DNA from: Chitinophaga hostae
GTDB taxonomy: Bacteria; Bacteroidota; Bacteroidia; Chitinophagales; Chitinophagaceae
Length of the DNA: 64,000 bases
Assembly: GCF_018224885.1 (NCBI RefSeq)
Contig: NZ_JAGTXB010000001.1
Span: 186,001-250,000 of the forward strand
Reading direction: 5' to 3'
A program made the position numbers and the translations under genes. The notes below the pieces were generated by a model that had not been told where the DNA came from, ran no database searches, and saw nothing but the letters and a program-made list of their open reading frames with translations. Below, one piece after another: positions 8,309-17,052 of this stretch. Positions within the stretch are counted from its first letter, which is position 1, and every line of letters starts with the position of its first letter.

Positions 8309-9028
8309 GCTGGCGTGTGTTTCAAACTTCCTTCTCTTAAGTATGCCCATGCGATCAATATTGCTAACTGTGTAATCCTCCCAAGTCTACACAGACTTGT
8401 CTACCACATAGTACAGAAGGCAGGCCACTGCGTTGAACTATACAGCAACAGGAAACTCCCGAAGTTGTTACCGTGAAACGTCCTCCTCTTCCTATAGCCG
8501 TTACCGTTAGCAGCTAGGGGAAAGCAGAGACTTTAGTCGTATGTGAGGGCTGCATCTGTGCTGATAGTCCCTGCACGGGTCTTCACCGGCTTCAGATTGA
8601 TCGGATTGTTGTAGCTGTCAAACCCCTCAATCCATTCAAAATCTTCTCAAAAACACTTCAACCCGCCACGCACGACACTGATAATTAAACGGTTATAACA
8701 TAAAACCATAGCTTTTTTTCTTTGGATACAACCTTACAATCTGATCTAAGGCCTTATAAATGTCCTATCAGACTATAAAGCATCCATGTACGTTTTGGAG
8801 CCATATATTTTATTCCCCCTAGCCGATGTCCTCATAAAGCATTTTTATTTCAATCAAAGCAGCAAACTGCTTTTGAGCGGTGTTGCACATTCACTTGAAT
8901 TTACCCAACGGCAGTAACAAACTTATGGTAGTGTGACAAAGCCATCTAATTGAATAAAGTTTGGTAAATTAAATATCCGATACATGTTCAGGGTTACTAG
9001 CCCCCAGACCATCTAAGTATTATGACAT
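8309..9028. other. gene-free left part of the island with coding debris
   Basis: About 720 bases without an intact gene. Reading the minus strand gives short protein-like runs broken by stops and frame changes: one ends near 8533, and another (reading CNTAQKQFAALIEIK) lies near 8850-8895. I could not assign a family. These are most simply remains of earlier island genes, possibly including the lost mobility gene. Confidence 0.5.
8533..8646 (-). pseudogene. 3' remnant of an unidentified gene
   Basis: An open stretch of 37 codons on the minus strand with protein-like composition (EDFEWIEGFDSYNNPINLK, continuing to a stop codon). An in-frame stop immediately precedes it and no start codon is available, so it looks like the C-terminal end of a truncated gene. 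No family recognised. Confidence 0.4.
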
Positions 9029-12000
9029 ATGTATAATTTTGATTTCCATATATTGGAGCCGGCTGAATTTGAAAAGCTGGTGGCAGATCTTGTAACCGCC
9101 AGGGAAAATGCCGCAAAGCGAACCAACTTTGTTGTTATAACTCAAAATGGAGGACCGGATAAAGGAGTTGACTTCAAACTAAATAACGGTAAGATAATAG
9201 GACAGGCCAAACGCATAAAGAATGAAAAAGATCTGCTTAAAATCCTGAAAAAAGAAGTCTCCAAGGTAAAAGCCCTGATGCCTGAAAGATATATCCTCAT
9301 AGTGTCAAATACGCTAAGCTTTCAACAGAGAGACAAAATCAAAGAGCTATTCTCACCTTTTATACAGGAAGATTCTGACCTGCTTGACAAAAGCAACTTA
9401 AATAACCTTTTGGAAAAACACAAAGATGTTCTATTAAAGCATAATAAACTTTGGTTGTCAAATACACATATACTTCAGGAAATTATATCTGAAGCGATAA
9501 ATAAAGCACTCACAAGCCTATCCGAAAAAAATACAATTGCAGAGCTCCAGGAAATTTCCAGGGTGGGAGAATACTTTGTATCAACTTCTCATTTCCCCGA
9601 AGGAATGAAGACACTTAGAAAAAAAGGATTTCTGATCATTACAGGCGATCCTGGTATCGGGAAAACCACACTTGCCAGAGCGTTATGTCATTATTTTATG
9701 GAAGAGGGCGGATACCATCAATTATTTTACCACCATGGCATTAATCCTCCCCTATACATGCCGGACGTAAAAGAAAAAAGCATCTTTTTTCTGGATGATT
9801 TCCTAGGATCAAACACTTACGATAAAGCCAGGATAGAAAACATCAGTTTTTTTGAACAATTTATTGATAAGCTATACGCGGATGGACATTTGTTGATTGT
9901 TACAACAAGAGAATATATCTATCAGCAGGAGAAGAAGGTTAATCCCAGGTTCCGCCAGTTGGATACCTTTAAACAGATTATATCACTTAAAGAATATTCA
10001 AGAGAAGAAAAATTACAGATTTTATTAAATAATGTTGCCAAGGCAGAGTTGCCTTATCCTGCTGTTCAATCCATGAAAACCTATGCAGATTCTATTATAA
10101 ACTCTCCCAATTACCAACCTAAGCTCATTGCAGATTTCCTTAAAAGGAGGAACTATACCGTGCCGGATATGAATCAATGGGGTTGGTTTTTGTATCATTA
10201 TATAATAGTACCTACCAGCTATTGGGAAATCTCTTTCTTAAGCTTGTCGGATGGAGCAAGACTATTTGTCTTATGTTTGTTTATATCCGGCCAACCTGCT
10301 TATCACGATTTTCTTTTTGATACGTTCAGATCTATTGCACGATCTCGCCACATATCAAAACCCGGTTATGAAGGAGATGTGTTTCATGAGGTCATTCATG
10401 AATTAAAAGATACATTTATCAATATAGATAAAGATACTACTACTAACGAACTTGTATTTTCCTTCACAACAACAGCAACCGTTGATTTCCTGCTTAACTA
10501 TATCAACGAACACAAATACCTGGCCGAGCCTTTGATTAAAGGTGCCATAACCTTCGACCAGCTGTTTTTTGCATTTACAACAAAGCGAGATGAGTATTTA
10601 ACAGACGAAGACTCTGGAGAGTGGATCTCCGGAAATAAGATACTGCTAAACCAATCCTTAAAAGAAATATTTATTGAAAAACTAATCACCGAATTCGATA
10701 CACTGAAAGAGGAAAAAGTTGATAGCGTACATTGGTCAAATGGATCACACCTTATCCAGAAAAGATATAGGGAAATAAACAGAGTGAAATGGTTAAGCCT
10801 GTTTGTCGAACTTTTCAATCCTAATACTCACTTTAAAGTTCTTTCGTTTCTGAAAAAAAAAGTCAAGGAAATTTTCTTTTGGGAAGATGATTCTATTTAC
10901 CTGCACGATGAAGAAAAAAGCTTATTACCAGACCTCATTCTTCAGTTGAGAAACTATTTGACTATTGATATAGAAAAACTGATCAGCAATTACTGCTGGA
11001 ACGCGAACAGAACAGAAGACTACATCAGCTTCTATAAGCTAAGAAATCTTGCTCCTCTTTTTTTTGATGCCTATGTACAAAAGCATAAGACCAGGTTATA
11101 TAACAACCTTAAAGATCTTATAGAAAGTGACATCTTCCATTTCAAAGCACTTGTAGAACAGCGCGCCGATTACTACAAATGGATGAACCTTCAAAAGCTG
11201 TTCGATGAAACAATATTAAAAACATATAAGTTATATAAGTTAACCCTTTCCAAAAATGCGTGGAGCAACTGGTTAAAACTCGCCGGTATGGCACACCGTG
11301 AAATGAAAATAAAAACTTCCCGGAACCTAGTCAAGTCAGTATCAAAAGAGAAAAAAATTGTAGATATAAAAAAAGCGGTGGACAATGTACTACCGTTACC
11401 AGAAAAGAAATTATCCCGAGAAGAGCTGCACCAGCAAATTGCAAATATCTATCCCGATAAGATAGATAAAATTATGACCATTCTCGAGGAAAGGAAATAT
11501 TTGTATAAGATCATTCGCACAGAACTACAGGTTGAACCAATAATAGATTATTGCCTTGAAGCTAAACTCCCGATAAGTAAACAGCAGGCCGGCTTTATAA
11601 AGGATTATTGTAGTCACGAGCTACTCCGGCTGTCCTTTTCCGAAAGAGAGTGCACAGATCTGATAGAATTTGTCAACAATAACTCCTCTGAAAACCTCAT
11701 TTTTTTTAGAAAAAATGATATGTACGAATCTGCCAGAATGCTTGACTTGGACAGGCTGGTCTTTGATAAGATCCTTGAGAGCAGACTCGTCATATTAAAT
11801 AATACCTACTATAGCTTTATCCTTCCAGAAGTAAAATATTTTTTTCAGGCACTATCTTTTGTTTATGGGCCCGATAAAATCACTCACTACAAATCTTATA
11901 CTTATAATCCTGACGATGAACTGGGTAACCTGCTTCCTTACATAAACAGAATTGATCAAAAAAATTTCTTAACACATTTCGTATTACCCAGGCTTACCAA

Positions 12001-12457
12001 TTTCTATAATGCTGTAAACAGAAAAGATCATAAAAAACTGATAATCAGGTATTTGAAATATTTCGGGGCGAAACTGGAATATAAAGTCTTTAGAAAAGGA
12101 ACTAAATGTACCATTACTGTTACACAGAACTATGAAATAAGCTTATTGTTAGAGTTCTTAAACTTTTGGATAGGTGAAGAGTTATTCAAACGATTTCCTT
12201 TTCATTCATCTTTTGTAATGAGCGAACAGAATAAACTAAATTGCAATAACCTGATCAATCATCTAAATAAAACCCAGTCTTCGGATCAGACAATTAAGAT
12301 GGATGCTATTACAGATGAAATGTTTTGGGAATTTGTTCTATTAACAGATTGGGCTCAGACAATAAAAGAGGAAATACCGGCTGTTAAACAGCAGATAACC
12401 AGGTTACAGCAAATACTCGAAAAATACAAAACAGGGGAGCATACAAGACCCCTCTAA
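9029..12457 (+). CDS. Mrr-like nuclease / STAND NTPase fusion, probable antiphage defence protein
   Basis: Large 1142-residue cytoplasmic protein with three parts. Residues 1-110 resemble a Mrr-type PD-(D/E)xK nuclease: AEFEKLV near the start, GGPDKGVDF (Asp44, Asp48) and IIGQAK (Gln59, Lys61) give the D...QxK active-site pattern. Residues ~175-330 form a STAND-type P-loop NTPase: Walker A GDPGIGKTT (206-214), Walker B SIFFLDD (Asp256-Asp257) and a TTR sensor (292-294). The remaining ~750 residues have no motif I recognise and are probably the helical sensor region. This nuclease-NTPase-sensor layout matches nSTAND3/Avs-like antiphage proteins, in which target recognition triggers NTPase oligomerisation and nuclease activity. 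It is the only intact island gene and is A+T-rich, consistent with transfer. No partner gene is adjacent. Confidence 0.78.
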   Translation: MYNFDFHILEPAEFEKLVADLVTARENAAKRTNFVVITQNGGPDKGVDFKLNNGKIIGQAKRIKNEKDLLKILKKEVSKVKALMPERYILIVSNTLSFQQRDKIKELFSPFIQEDSDLLDKSNLNNLLEKHKDVLLKHNKLWLSNTHILQEIISEAINKALTSLSEKNTIAELQEISRVGEYFVSTSHFPEGMKTLRKKGFLIITGDPGIGKTTLARALCHYFMEEGGYHQLFYHHGINPPLYMPDVKEKSIFFLDDFLGSNTYDKARIENISFFEQFIDKLYADGHLLIVTTREYIYQQEKKVNPRFRQLDTFKQIISLKEYSREEKLQILLNNVAKAELPYPAVQSMKTYADSIINSPNYQPKLIADFLKRRNYTVPDMNQWGWFLYHYIIVPTSYWEISFLSLSDGARLFVLCLFISGQPAYHDFLFDTFRSIARSRHISKPGYEGDVFHEVIHELKDTFINIDKDTTTNELVFSFTTTATVDFLLNYINEHKYLAEPLIKGAITFDQLFFAFTTKRDEYLTDEDSGEWISGNKILLNQSLKEIFIEKLITEFDTLKEEKVDSVHWSNGSHLIQKRYREINRVKWLSLFVELFNPNTHFKVLSFLKKKVKEIFFWEDDSIYLHDEEKSLLPDLILQLRNYLTIDIEKLISNYCWNANRTEDYISFYKLRNLAPLFFDAYVQKHKTRLYNNLKDLIESDIFHFKALVEQRADYYKWMNLQKLFDETILKTYKLYKLTLSKNAWSNWLKLAGMAHREMKIKTSRNLVKSVSKEKKIVDIKKAVDNVLPLPEKKLSREELHQQIANIYPDKIDKIMTILEERKYLYKIIRTELQVEPIIDYCLEAKLPISKQQAGFIKDYCSHELLRLSFSERECTDLIEFVNNNSSENLIFFRKNDMYESARMLDLDRLVFDKILESRLVILNNTYYSFILPEVKYFFQALSFVYGPDKITHYKSYTYNPDDELGNLLPYINRIDQKNFLTHFVLPRLTNFYNAVNRKDHKKLIIRYLKYFGAKLEYKVFRKGTKCTITVTQNYEISLLLEFLNFWIGEELFKRFPFHSSFVMSEQNKLNCNNLINHLNKTQSSDQTIKMDAITDEMFWEFVLLTDWAQTIKEEIPAVKQQITRLQQILEKYKTGEHTRPL

Positions 12458-12587
12458 CTAAGGAGTCTATCATCTAAAAATATACAGAAAGAACAACTAG
12501 TCTACCAAAACCATTAAGTCCAAACCTTTAAAGCATTACACAACACTTCAAAATCTCCCAAATACTTCGACATCTCCCCGCTCCTTT

Positions 12588-12641
12588 CCACAGAAGAAAA
12601 GGTCATCGGAAGATGGCCTTTTTTTATGCCCGGAAGTACCG
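12588..12641 (+). repeat. right 54-bp direct repeat (putative attR)
   Basis: Identical over 54 bases to the copy at tRNA-Phe, including the GGAA-loop terminator hairpin and T-run. The bases to its left are not tRNA-like, so only the left copy completes a tRNA. Confidence 0.95.
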
Positions 12642-12719
12642 TGATCCCGAAAAGTGTCTTTCCCTATTAACACACTTGATAGTTTCCTCAACCATAGTTT
12701 TTGTTACTTTTCCGAAAAA

Positions 12720-13493
12720 ATGAAATCCTTATTGCCACTGTTTGCACTGACAATACTCCCTGCCACCCTTGCCGCACAAAAAACAGATTTCAAAGTAAAC
12801 GCCAGCGCCAATATTAGTGTGCTCCCAGCCTTTAACAACCAAATCATTATCGTGAATGGTTTTATCGTTCCGGGCGCAATAAGCGTGGCCAACGCAGCCA
12901 ATCCTCCGATGACCACCTCCTCTACTTCTTCCACCAAATCTCAAATCGGTTTTAATGTTGAGGTGGAAGCCGGAAAAAAACTGTCAGACAGGTGGAAGAT
13001 TTCATTGTCGCTGGGAATAAATCAGATCCGATTTGATTACGATACCCACATTTATCAATCGGTTCTTTATAAAAATGATTTTGATCTGAGTGAGTTAACA
13101 ACCAAATATGGCGATTCAAAGTTCACCTACCTTAGCTCACGGCCATTCAATGTTTCTCTCACATTTAACAGATTCGCCCTGCAGGCCGGACCTATTATCA
13201 GTTACCTGATTGGCAAAAAATACTCAAACTATGTACTTGTTTCCAACACCGGTACCGGGGAAGCCATCGGCGCCTTTTTTGAAAGCAAAGGAGATATCCA
13301 AAAATTCCTCTACGGCGCGCACCTGAATGCCCGCATAGGCGTCGCAAAAAATCTGGAGATTATGCTGGGGGGGCAGTACTTTTTAAACTCCCTCTACAAA
13401 AAAGAAGTTACCTACAAACCAATATATGATAAAAGTAAAGCGCTTCAGTTTCAGTTGGGTTTGAGTTACAATTTTGCCGCTGTTATCAGGTAA
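12720..13493 (+). CDS. predicted outer-membrane beta-barrel protein, function unknown
   Basis: 258-residue protein beginning MKSLLPLFALTILPATLAAQ, a clean signal peptide ending at AAQ. An upstream in-frame Met exists but would bury this signal, so I place the start at 12720. The mature part alternates aromatic and polar residues (KISLSLGINQIRF, FNVSLTFNRFALQAGP, LQFQLGLSYNF at the C-terminus), typical of an OmpW/PorT-like small barrel ending in an aromatic residue near the terminus. A Ser/Thr-rich stretch follows residue 70. It begins about 80 bases after the island's right repeat, so its original promoter may have been affected by the insertion. No specific family assigned. Confidence 0.72.
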   Translation: MKSLLPLFALTILPATLAAQKTDFKVNASANISVLPAFNNQIIIVNGFIVPGAISVANAANPPMTTSSTSSTKSQIGFNVEVEAGKKLSDRWKISLSLGINQIRFDYDTHIYQSVLYKNDFDLSELTTKYGDSKFTYLSSRPFNVSLTFNRFALQAGPIISYLIGKKYSNYVLVSNTGTGEAIGAFFESKGDIQKFLYGAHLNARIGVAKNLEIMLGGQYFLNSLYKKEVTYKPIYDKSKALQFQLGLSYNFAAVIR

Positions 13494-13501
13494 TTCTCTC
13501 T

Positions 13502-13918
13502 TCAATGCGCCACTTTAATATACCCCCACCCTTCTTTCTGCTTGGTGATAATCTCATAAATAGCATCCGGTACTATTTCAACACCCGGAATTAATTCACT
13601 GGCGTCTTTATTATTCCGCTTCATGGTGATACCACATACTTTTACCGCTACTTTTTTATTGTTCAGTAGTTCTGTGAGGGCGGGTGATATTTTCGATTTA
13701 TCCTTCAATACCATATCTAACGCCTCCCCATAAACAGCTACTTCCAACTGCGCATCCGGGCTGCTTTTCAGGATGCTATTCACCTGCCTCATCAGCGTGT
13801 TATGATCCTCCACTGCTTTACTGGTAATATCGAATACGACCTTGTAATCTGACTGGGCACAACATGCAAGATATCCCAGCAAGCACGCAACAAGTACGAA
13901 CAGTTTTTTCATGATCAT
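13502..13918 (-). CDS. periplasmic DsrE-family protein
   Basis: 138-residue exported protein starting MIMKKLFVLVACLLGYLACC, a signal peptide. The mature part has the DsrE/DsrF-like fold pattern: YKVVFDIT strand, VAVYGEALDMVL, KVAVKVCGITMKR, and the C-terminal PGVEIVPDAIYEIITKQKEGWGY that closes this family. One conserved-position Cys is present in VKVCG. DsrE-type proteins carry or relay sulfane sulfur in sulfur-oxidising systems. It is the last of three same-strand genes and starts four bases after the TsdA-like cytochrome gene. The start could be two codons later (MKKLF). Confidence 0.75.
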   Translation of the reverse strand: MIMKKLFVLVACLLGYLACCAQSDYKVVFDITSKAVEDHNTLMRQVNSILKSSPDAQLEVAVYGEALDMVLKDKSKISPALTELLNNKKVAVKVCGITMKRNNKDASELIPGVEIVPDAIYEIITKQKEGWGYIKVAH

Positions 13919-13922
13919 ATTT

Positions 13923-14912
13923 TTATTTGAAATGATAAAATTTGATGTGCCATTGCTCTTTATGCCGGGCAATAGGGCCAAAAGGGCCATACTTATGTTG
14001 TTCCTCAGAAAACGTATCGCTGAATGGACCAAAAGGATAATCTGCCGGCTTCGTGCCTGCTACCGGCCAATCCTCCGGGAAATTCTTAAAAGGACGAGGC
14101 TGGGAATTTACAAAGGCCGCCACATCCCACGCCTCACTATCTGTTAATTGGGTTTTATTATAATCGGCGCCAAACGGCATATTGTTTTTTACATATCCCG
14201 CAAATCTTGATATCCTGTATAAGCCGGCCGCCGTATTATAGGCCTTGTCTCCCCACAAGGGCGGATACTCGTACTCAACATCACCTGCTGATAGTTTCCC
14301 CGCACCATTTTCTCCATGACATTTACTGCATTTATACACATATATCAATCTCCCCTTTGCTGTATCAGCGCTTCTTTCAAGGTAGGTTACTTCTTTAATT
14401 CCGCTGCCGGGAGGTTTATAATCTTTCGGGACATCTTTCCCAAGCCATTGTATATATGCCACTATAGCCCTGAGTTCGCGGCTGCTGCTGTCGAGCGCCT
14501 GACCATTAAGACTCCGGATCAGGCAATCATTCACCCTTTTTTCAACCGATTCAACAGTGCCGCTTCTCTCCCTGAATTTGGGGTAGGTGGAGGCTGTACC
14601 GCCATAATTATTTCCCCATCGTTTGGTTCCTGCCTCCAGGTGGCAATTCTGGCAGTTCATACCATTACTGATGGTCGCTACTCTTCCCTTAGGTCCCAGG
14701 TATACGGAAGTATGCGCAATAAGGTCCCGGCCGTACCGGATCATTTCACCGGCCGGGGTGTGCGGAATGGTACCCGTATCAGGGGCCATCCATAAAACCA
14801 CTGTTGACTTTTTCGCGTGCTTCGCCTGGTTGTTAAAAAACATTTTAACAACCACGAAAAGCAATCCGAGCACCAACACACTCCACAACACCCGGAAAGA
14901 AATCTGTTTCAT
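13923..14912 (-). CDS. tsdA: TsdA-like dihaem cytochrome c (thiosulfate dehydrogenase/tetrathionate reductase type)
   Basis: 329-residue membrane-anchored or exported protein: one hydrophobic segment near the N-terminus (FRVLWSVLVLGLLFVVVKM) and two c-type haem sites, CQNCH and CSKCH. After the first haem comes a VNDCLIRSLNG segment, where TsdA enzymes have the Cys that serves as axial ligand to the active-site haem, followed by RELRAIVAYIQWL. This suggests thiosulfate oxidation to tetrathionate or the reverse, in the periplasm. The chosen start (MKQIS) overlaps the upstream stop by four bases (ATGA), indicating translational coupling; a longer frame exists but lies inside the upstream gene. 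Direction of the reaction is not readable. Confidence 0.78.
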   Translation of the reverse strand: MKQISFRVLWSVLVLGLLFVVVKMFFNNQAKHAKKSTVVLWMAPDTGTIPHTPAGEMIRYGRDLIAHTSVYLGPKGRVATISNGMNCQNCHLEAGTKRWGNNYGGTASTYPKFRERSGTVESVEKRVNDCLIRSLNGQALDSSSRELRAIVAYIQWLGKDVPKDYKPPGSGIKEVTYLERSADTAKGRLIYVYKCSKCHGENGAGKLSAGDVEYEYPPLWGDKAYNTAAGLYRISRFAGYVKNNMPFGADYNKTQLTDSEAWDVAAFVNSQPRPFKNFPEDWPVAGTKPADYPFGPFSDTFSEEQHKYGPFGPIARHKEQWHIKFYHFK

Positions 14913-15607
14913 CCCGCAAAACAGTAGCCGCAATTCCGCTCCTGGGCACGGCCTACAGCCCATACACCGGAAGGCACCAATTGTATTCCCGGTAAAATTC
15001 CTTCTATCCATTCTTTCTTTACTGCAGCGGCATCGAGCGACATACCCTGCGCTGCCACAGCACTATATACCGTTATCGCCATGTTACATACACAGAATAG
15101 TACGCCACTGGCCTGTAGCTCATTGATGCCGATGGCTACTTCCCCAATACCCGGCACTTTAAAATCTCCCGGTTTAGGCTCCCAGAAAGGATTTCTGACA
15201 GACGGCGCTTTGGTGGCAGGATCGTCTGCCTTGAACATTTCTCCGAATTTATATTTCTCCCATAGCTCACTCTTCATGGCATATGGTATAGCATCGTGGC
15301 GCAATACCACTACCACACAACACTCTTTTTCAGGTGTGCCGGTTGCTGCATTGGTCAGCAAAAACACTTTGGGCCAGGCAAAAGGTAATATGTCGTGCGG
15401 ACGAACTACATCCAGCACCATTTTGTGTTTACCTTTAATTTTATTCACCCATGCTTCAGCGTCATCGGGGTTTTTATTCGCCTTTTCAGGAGTGAGCGCG
15501 TGCAGATCTAAAGGCACAAAGGACGGCATAGTAAGTATTGTCGCTCCTGCGATCATCTTGCCGAGAAAATCCCGGCGGTTAGTTGCTTCGTTTTCAGAAT
15601 AACTCAT
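14909..15607 (-). CDS. Tat-exported DsrE-like protein
   Basis: 232-residue protein with a twin-arginine signal (NRRDFLGKMIAGATILTM), so it is probably exported folded. The start MSYSEN is chosen because it places the RR motif near residue 10; a longer frame adds an unlikely prefix. The C-terminal half has the DsrE-like pattern (ASGVLFCVCNMAI, LPGIQLVPSGVWAVGRAQE) with Cys pairs: CVC mid-protein and NCGYC at the very end. Two vicinal cysteine pairs could hold sulfane sulfur. First gene of the three-gene sulfur module, coupled by ATGA to the cytochrome gene. Precise function unknown. Confidence 0.7.
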   Translation of the reverse strand: MSYSENEATNRRDFLGKMIAGATILTMPSFVPLDLHALTPEKANKNPDDAEAWVNKIKGKHKMVLDVVRPHDILPFAWPKVFLLTNAATGTPEKECCVVVVLRHDAIPYAMKSELWEKYKFGEMFKADDPATKAPSVRNPFWEPKPGDFKVPGIGEVAIGINELQASGVLFCVCNMAITVYSAVAAQGMSLDAAAVKKEWIEGILPGIQLVPSGVWAVGRAQERNCGYCFAG

Positions 15608-15858
15608 ATGATTGCTATTTTGGTGAATGCAATTTTTACCCCTGGCTGCTGCGATCAGCAATGCCAGGCCGTTAATAAAACAGCGTTAAAGAAAAGCGGG
15701 AATTTCAAGGAGACAGTCAAAAAATCAGGAGCGCATTTTCGACATCATTAGTGTGCGGTCAACCAACCTTATCATTGGTTCATTATCGCACGAGGAATTA
15801 CAGGTAGTGCTAAGTTAGGAAAATAACAAGGGGAGCTATCGGATAAAAGTGACAAAAT

Positions 15859-16677
15859 TTAAATGCCTAATGCCAGTTCAAGGCTACTGCGGCCCCCCGG
15901 GTATTCATGCGGCAAACATCCAGCGAAATGCCGGAACTCATTTATAAAATGAGTTTGATCACTATACCCAAAGCGGTCCGCCAACAAACACCAATGAAAT
16001 TTTTTTTCTTTTTCTATATATTCAATCGTTCTCCGGAAACGCACAATACGACAGAATGTTTTTAGATGAAGGCCCGTTTGTTCCAGGAAATTTCTTTCCA
16101 GGGTACGTTTGGTTAGATAAACGCCCGATTCCAACTGCCGTATCGTAATATTCCCATCTGTAGCATAAATAAGCCGTATCGCCTCTGCCAGGTCTGCCGA
16201 GTGCCTTCTTTCGTTTAATAACTGGCGGATAAGAAATGCCTCCAGCGTAGCTACCTGTTGTTCTCGGCTGTTGCTCTTCCTTAGCTCCTCTCCCAGTTCA
16301 CGCATTCGGCAACCTATAACAACCGACAGGTCTGCGCTTTTATTTGTAAAATTTGTTGCCGGAATACGGAAGAATTTAAACCAGCTGCCTGGTTTAAGAT
16401 TGACCACCAGGTTTTTCATTCCGGTATAAATGCACCGCTCACAAACAGTATCATTAGGGCCAGTAATGCTATCTGATGCTACATATTCCTTATTGGTAAC
16501 ATCATAAACCCTATCCGGCGGGCCCAGATTAAATGCAAGATGCTGAATAAGGTATGGTAGTAAAATCATCCTCCTGCCGCCCTGGTCCTGGAAATCGCTT
16601 TCCACGATCAGGTAAGAAAGTATATGATCCTGTAACATGGGATGAGGCCGGAAAGATTGCACCTTGAACATATTCAA
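15859..16677 (-). CDS. AraC-family transcriptional regulator
   Basis: 272-residue protein with an N-terminal ligand-binding-like domain and a C-terminal AraC DNA-binding domain: ITIRQLESGVYLTKRTLERNFLEQTGLHLKT... as the first helix-turn-helix and LLADRFGYSDQTHFINEFRHFAG as the second, the best-conserved AraC signature. It lies upstream of, and on the same strand as, the DsrE/TsdA genes, with a 251-base gap. It is a natural candidate to regulate them (inference). The initiator may be either Met of MNMFK. Confidence 0.86.
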   Translation of the reverse strand: MNMFKVQSFRPHPMLQDHILSYLIVESDFQDQGGRRMILLPYLIQHLAFNLGPPDRVYDVTNKEYVASDSITGPNDTVCERCIYTGMKNLVVNLKPGSWFKFFRIPATNFTNKSADLSVVIGCRMRELGEELRKSNSREQQVATLEAFLIRQLLNERRHSADLAEAIRLIYATDGNITIRQLESGVYLTKRTLERNFLEQTGLHLKTFCRIVRFRRTIEYIEKEKKFHWCLLADRFGYSDQTHFINEFRHFAGCLPHEYPGGRSSLELALGI

Positions 16678-17052
16678 CCGCTTTATAGGTATCGAAAATC
16701 CGGAATATAAACCTGCTTTGAATTAACAACAGTGTCTGAAACCAAACCAGATACAATCCCAGGGGATAAATCTTTTCCTTCAATCGTCCACTTAGTGGCT
16801 ATTCGGCTTGTAAATATTTATGCGTGGAGCTGACGCTGGTACAAAGCTCGCAAATCCCTCACAAATTACGTCAATATTTCTCCCTGCCTTCCCCTGCCTA
16901 AAAGTGGGAAATCACAACCCGGCACCTGGTTTACCTACCCCACAGATGGCCATAGCTCCGCTTCCGCCGGTAACCCACCGGTCATCATTAACAAAAAAGA
17001 CAGGCGATACCCGGCGCGGGACTTACCGGAGCGCGGTCCCTCACGGCTGTAG
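16678..17052. other. intergenic region without a recognisable gene
   Basis: A 114-codon plus-strand frame crosses this region, but its composition (Pro/Thr/Ser-rich, no start context, running into the opposite-strand gene) is not protein-like. No RNA gene or strong hairpin seen. Confidence 0.5.

Larger units (their letters stand above)
8255..12641 (+). mobile_element. tRNA-Phe-anchored genomic island with one intact cargo gene
   Basis: Perfect 54-bp direct repeats bound a 4.3-kb segment. The left copy begins in the final CCA of tRNA-Phe, the classic position for integrase-mediated insertion. Inside are one intact gene, a nuclease-STAND NTPase with visibly more A+T-rich codons than its neighbours, and about 720 bases of broken coding fragments. 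No integrase, recombinase or transposase gene is visible, so the element is either a decayed remnant or depended on an integrase encoded elsewhere. The name and mechanism are inference; the repeats and gene content are direct observations. Confidence 0.8.

Noticed and set aside
8158..8358. 66-codon minus-strand frame across tRNA-Phe
   Set aside because: Its SRDRTGDTRIFSPLLYQLS peptide is the usual spurious translation of a tRNA complement.
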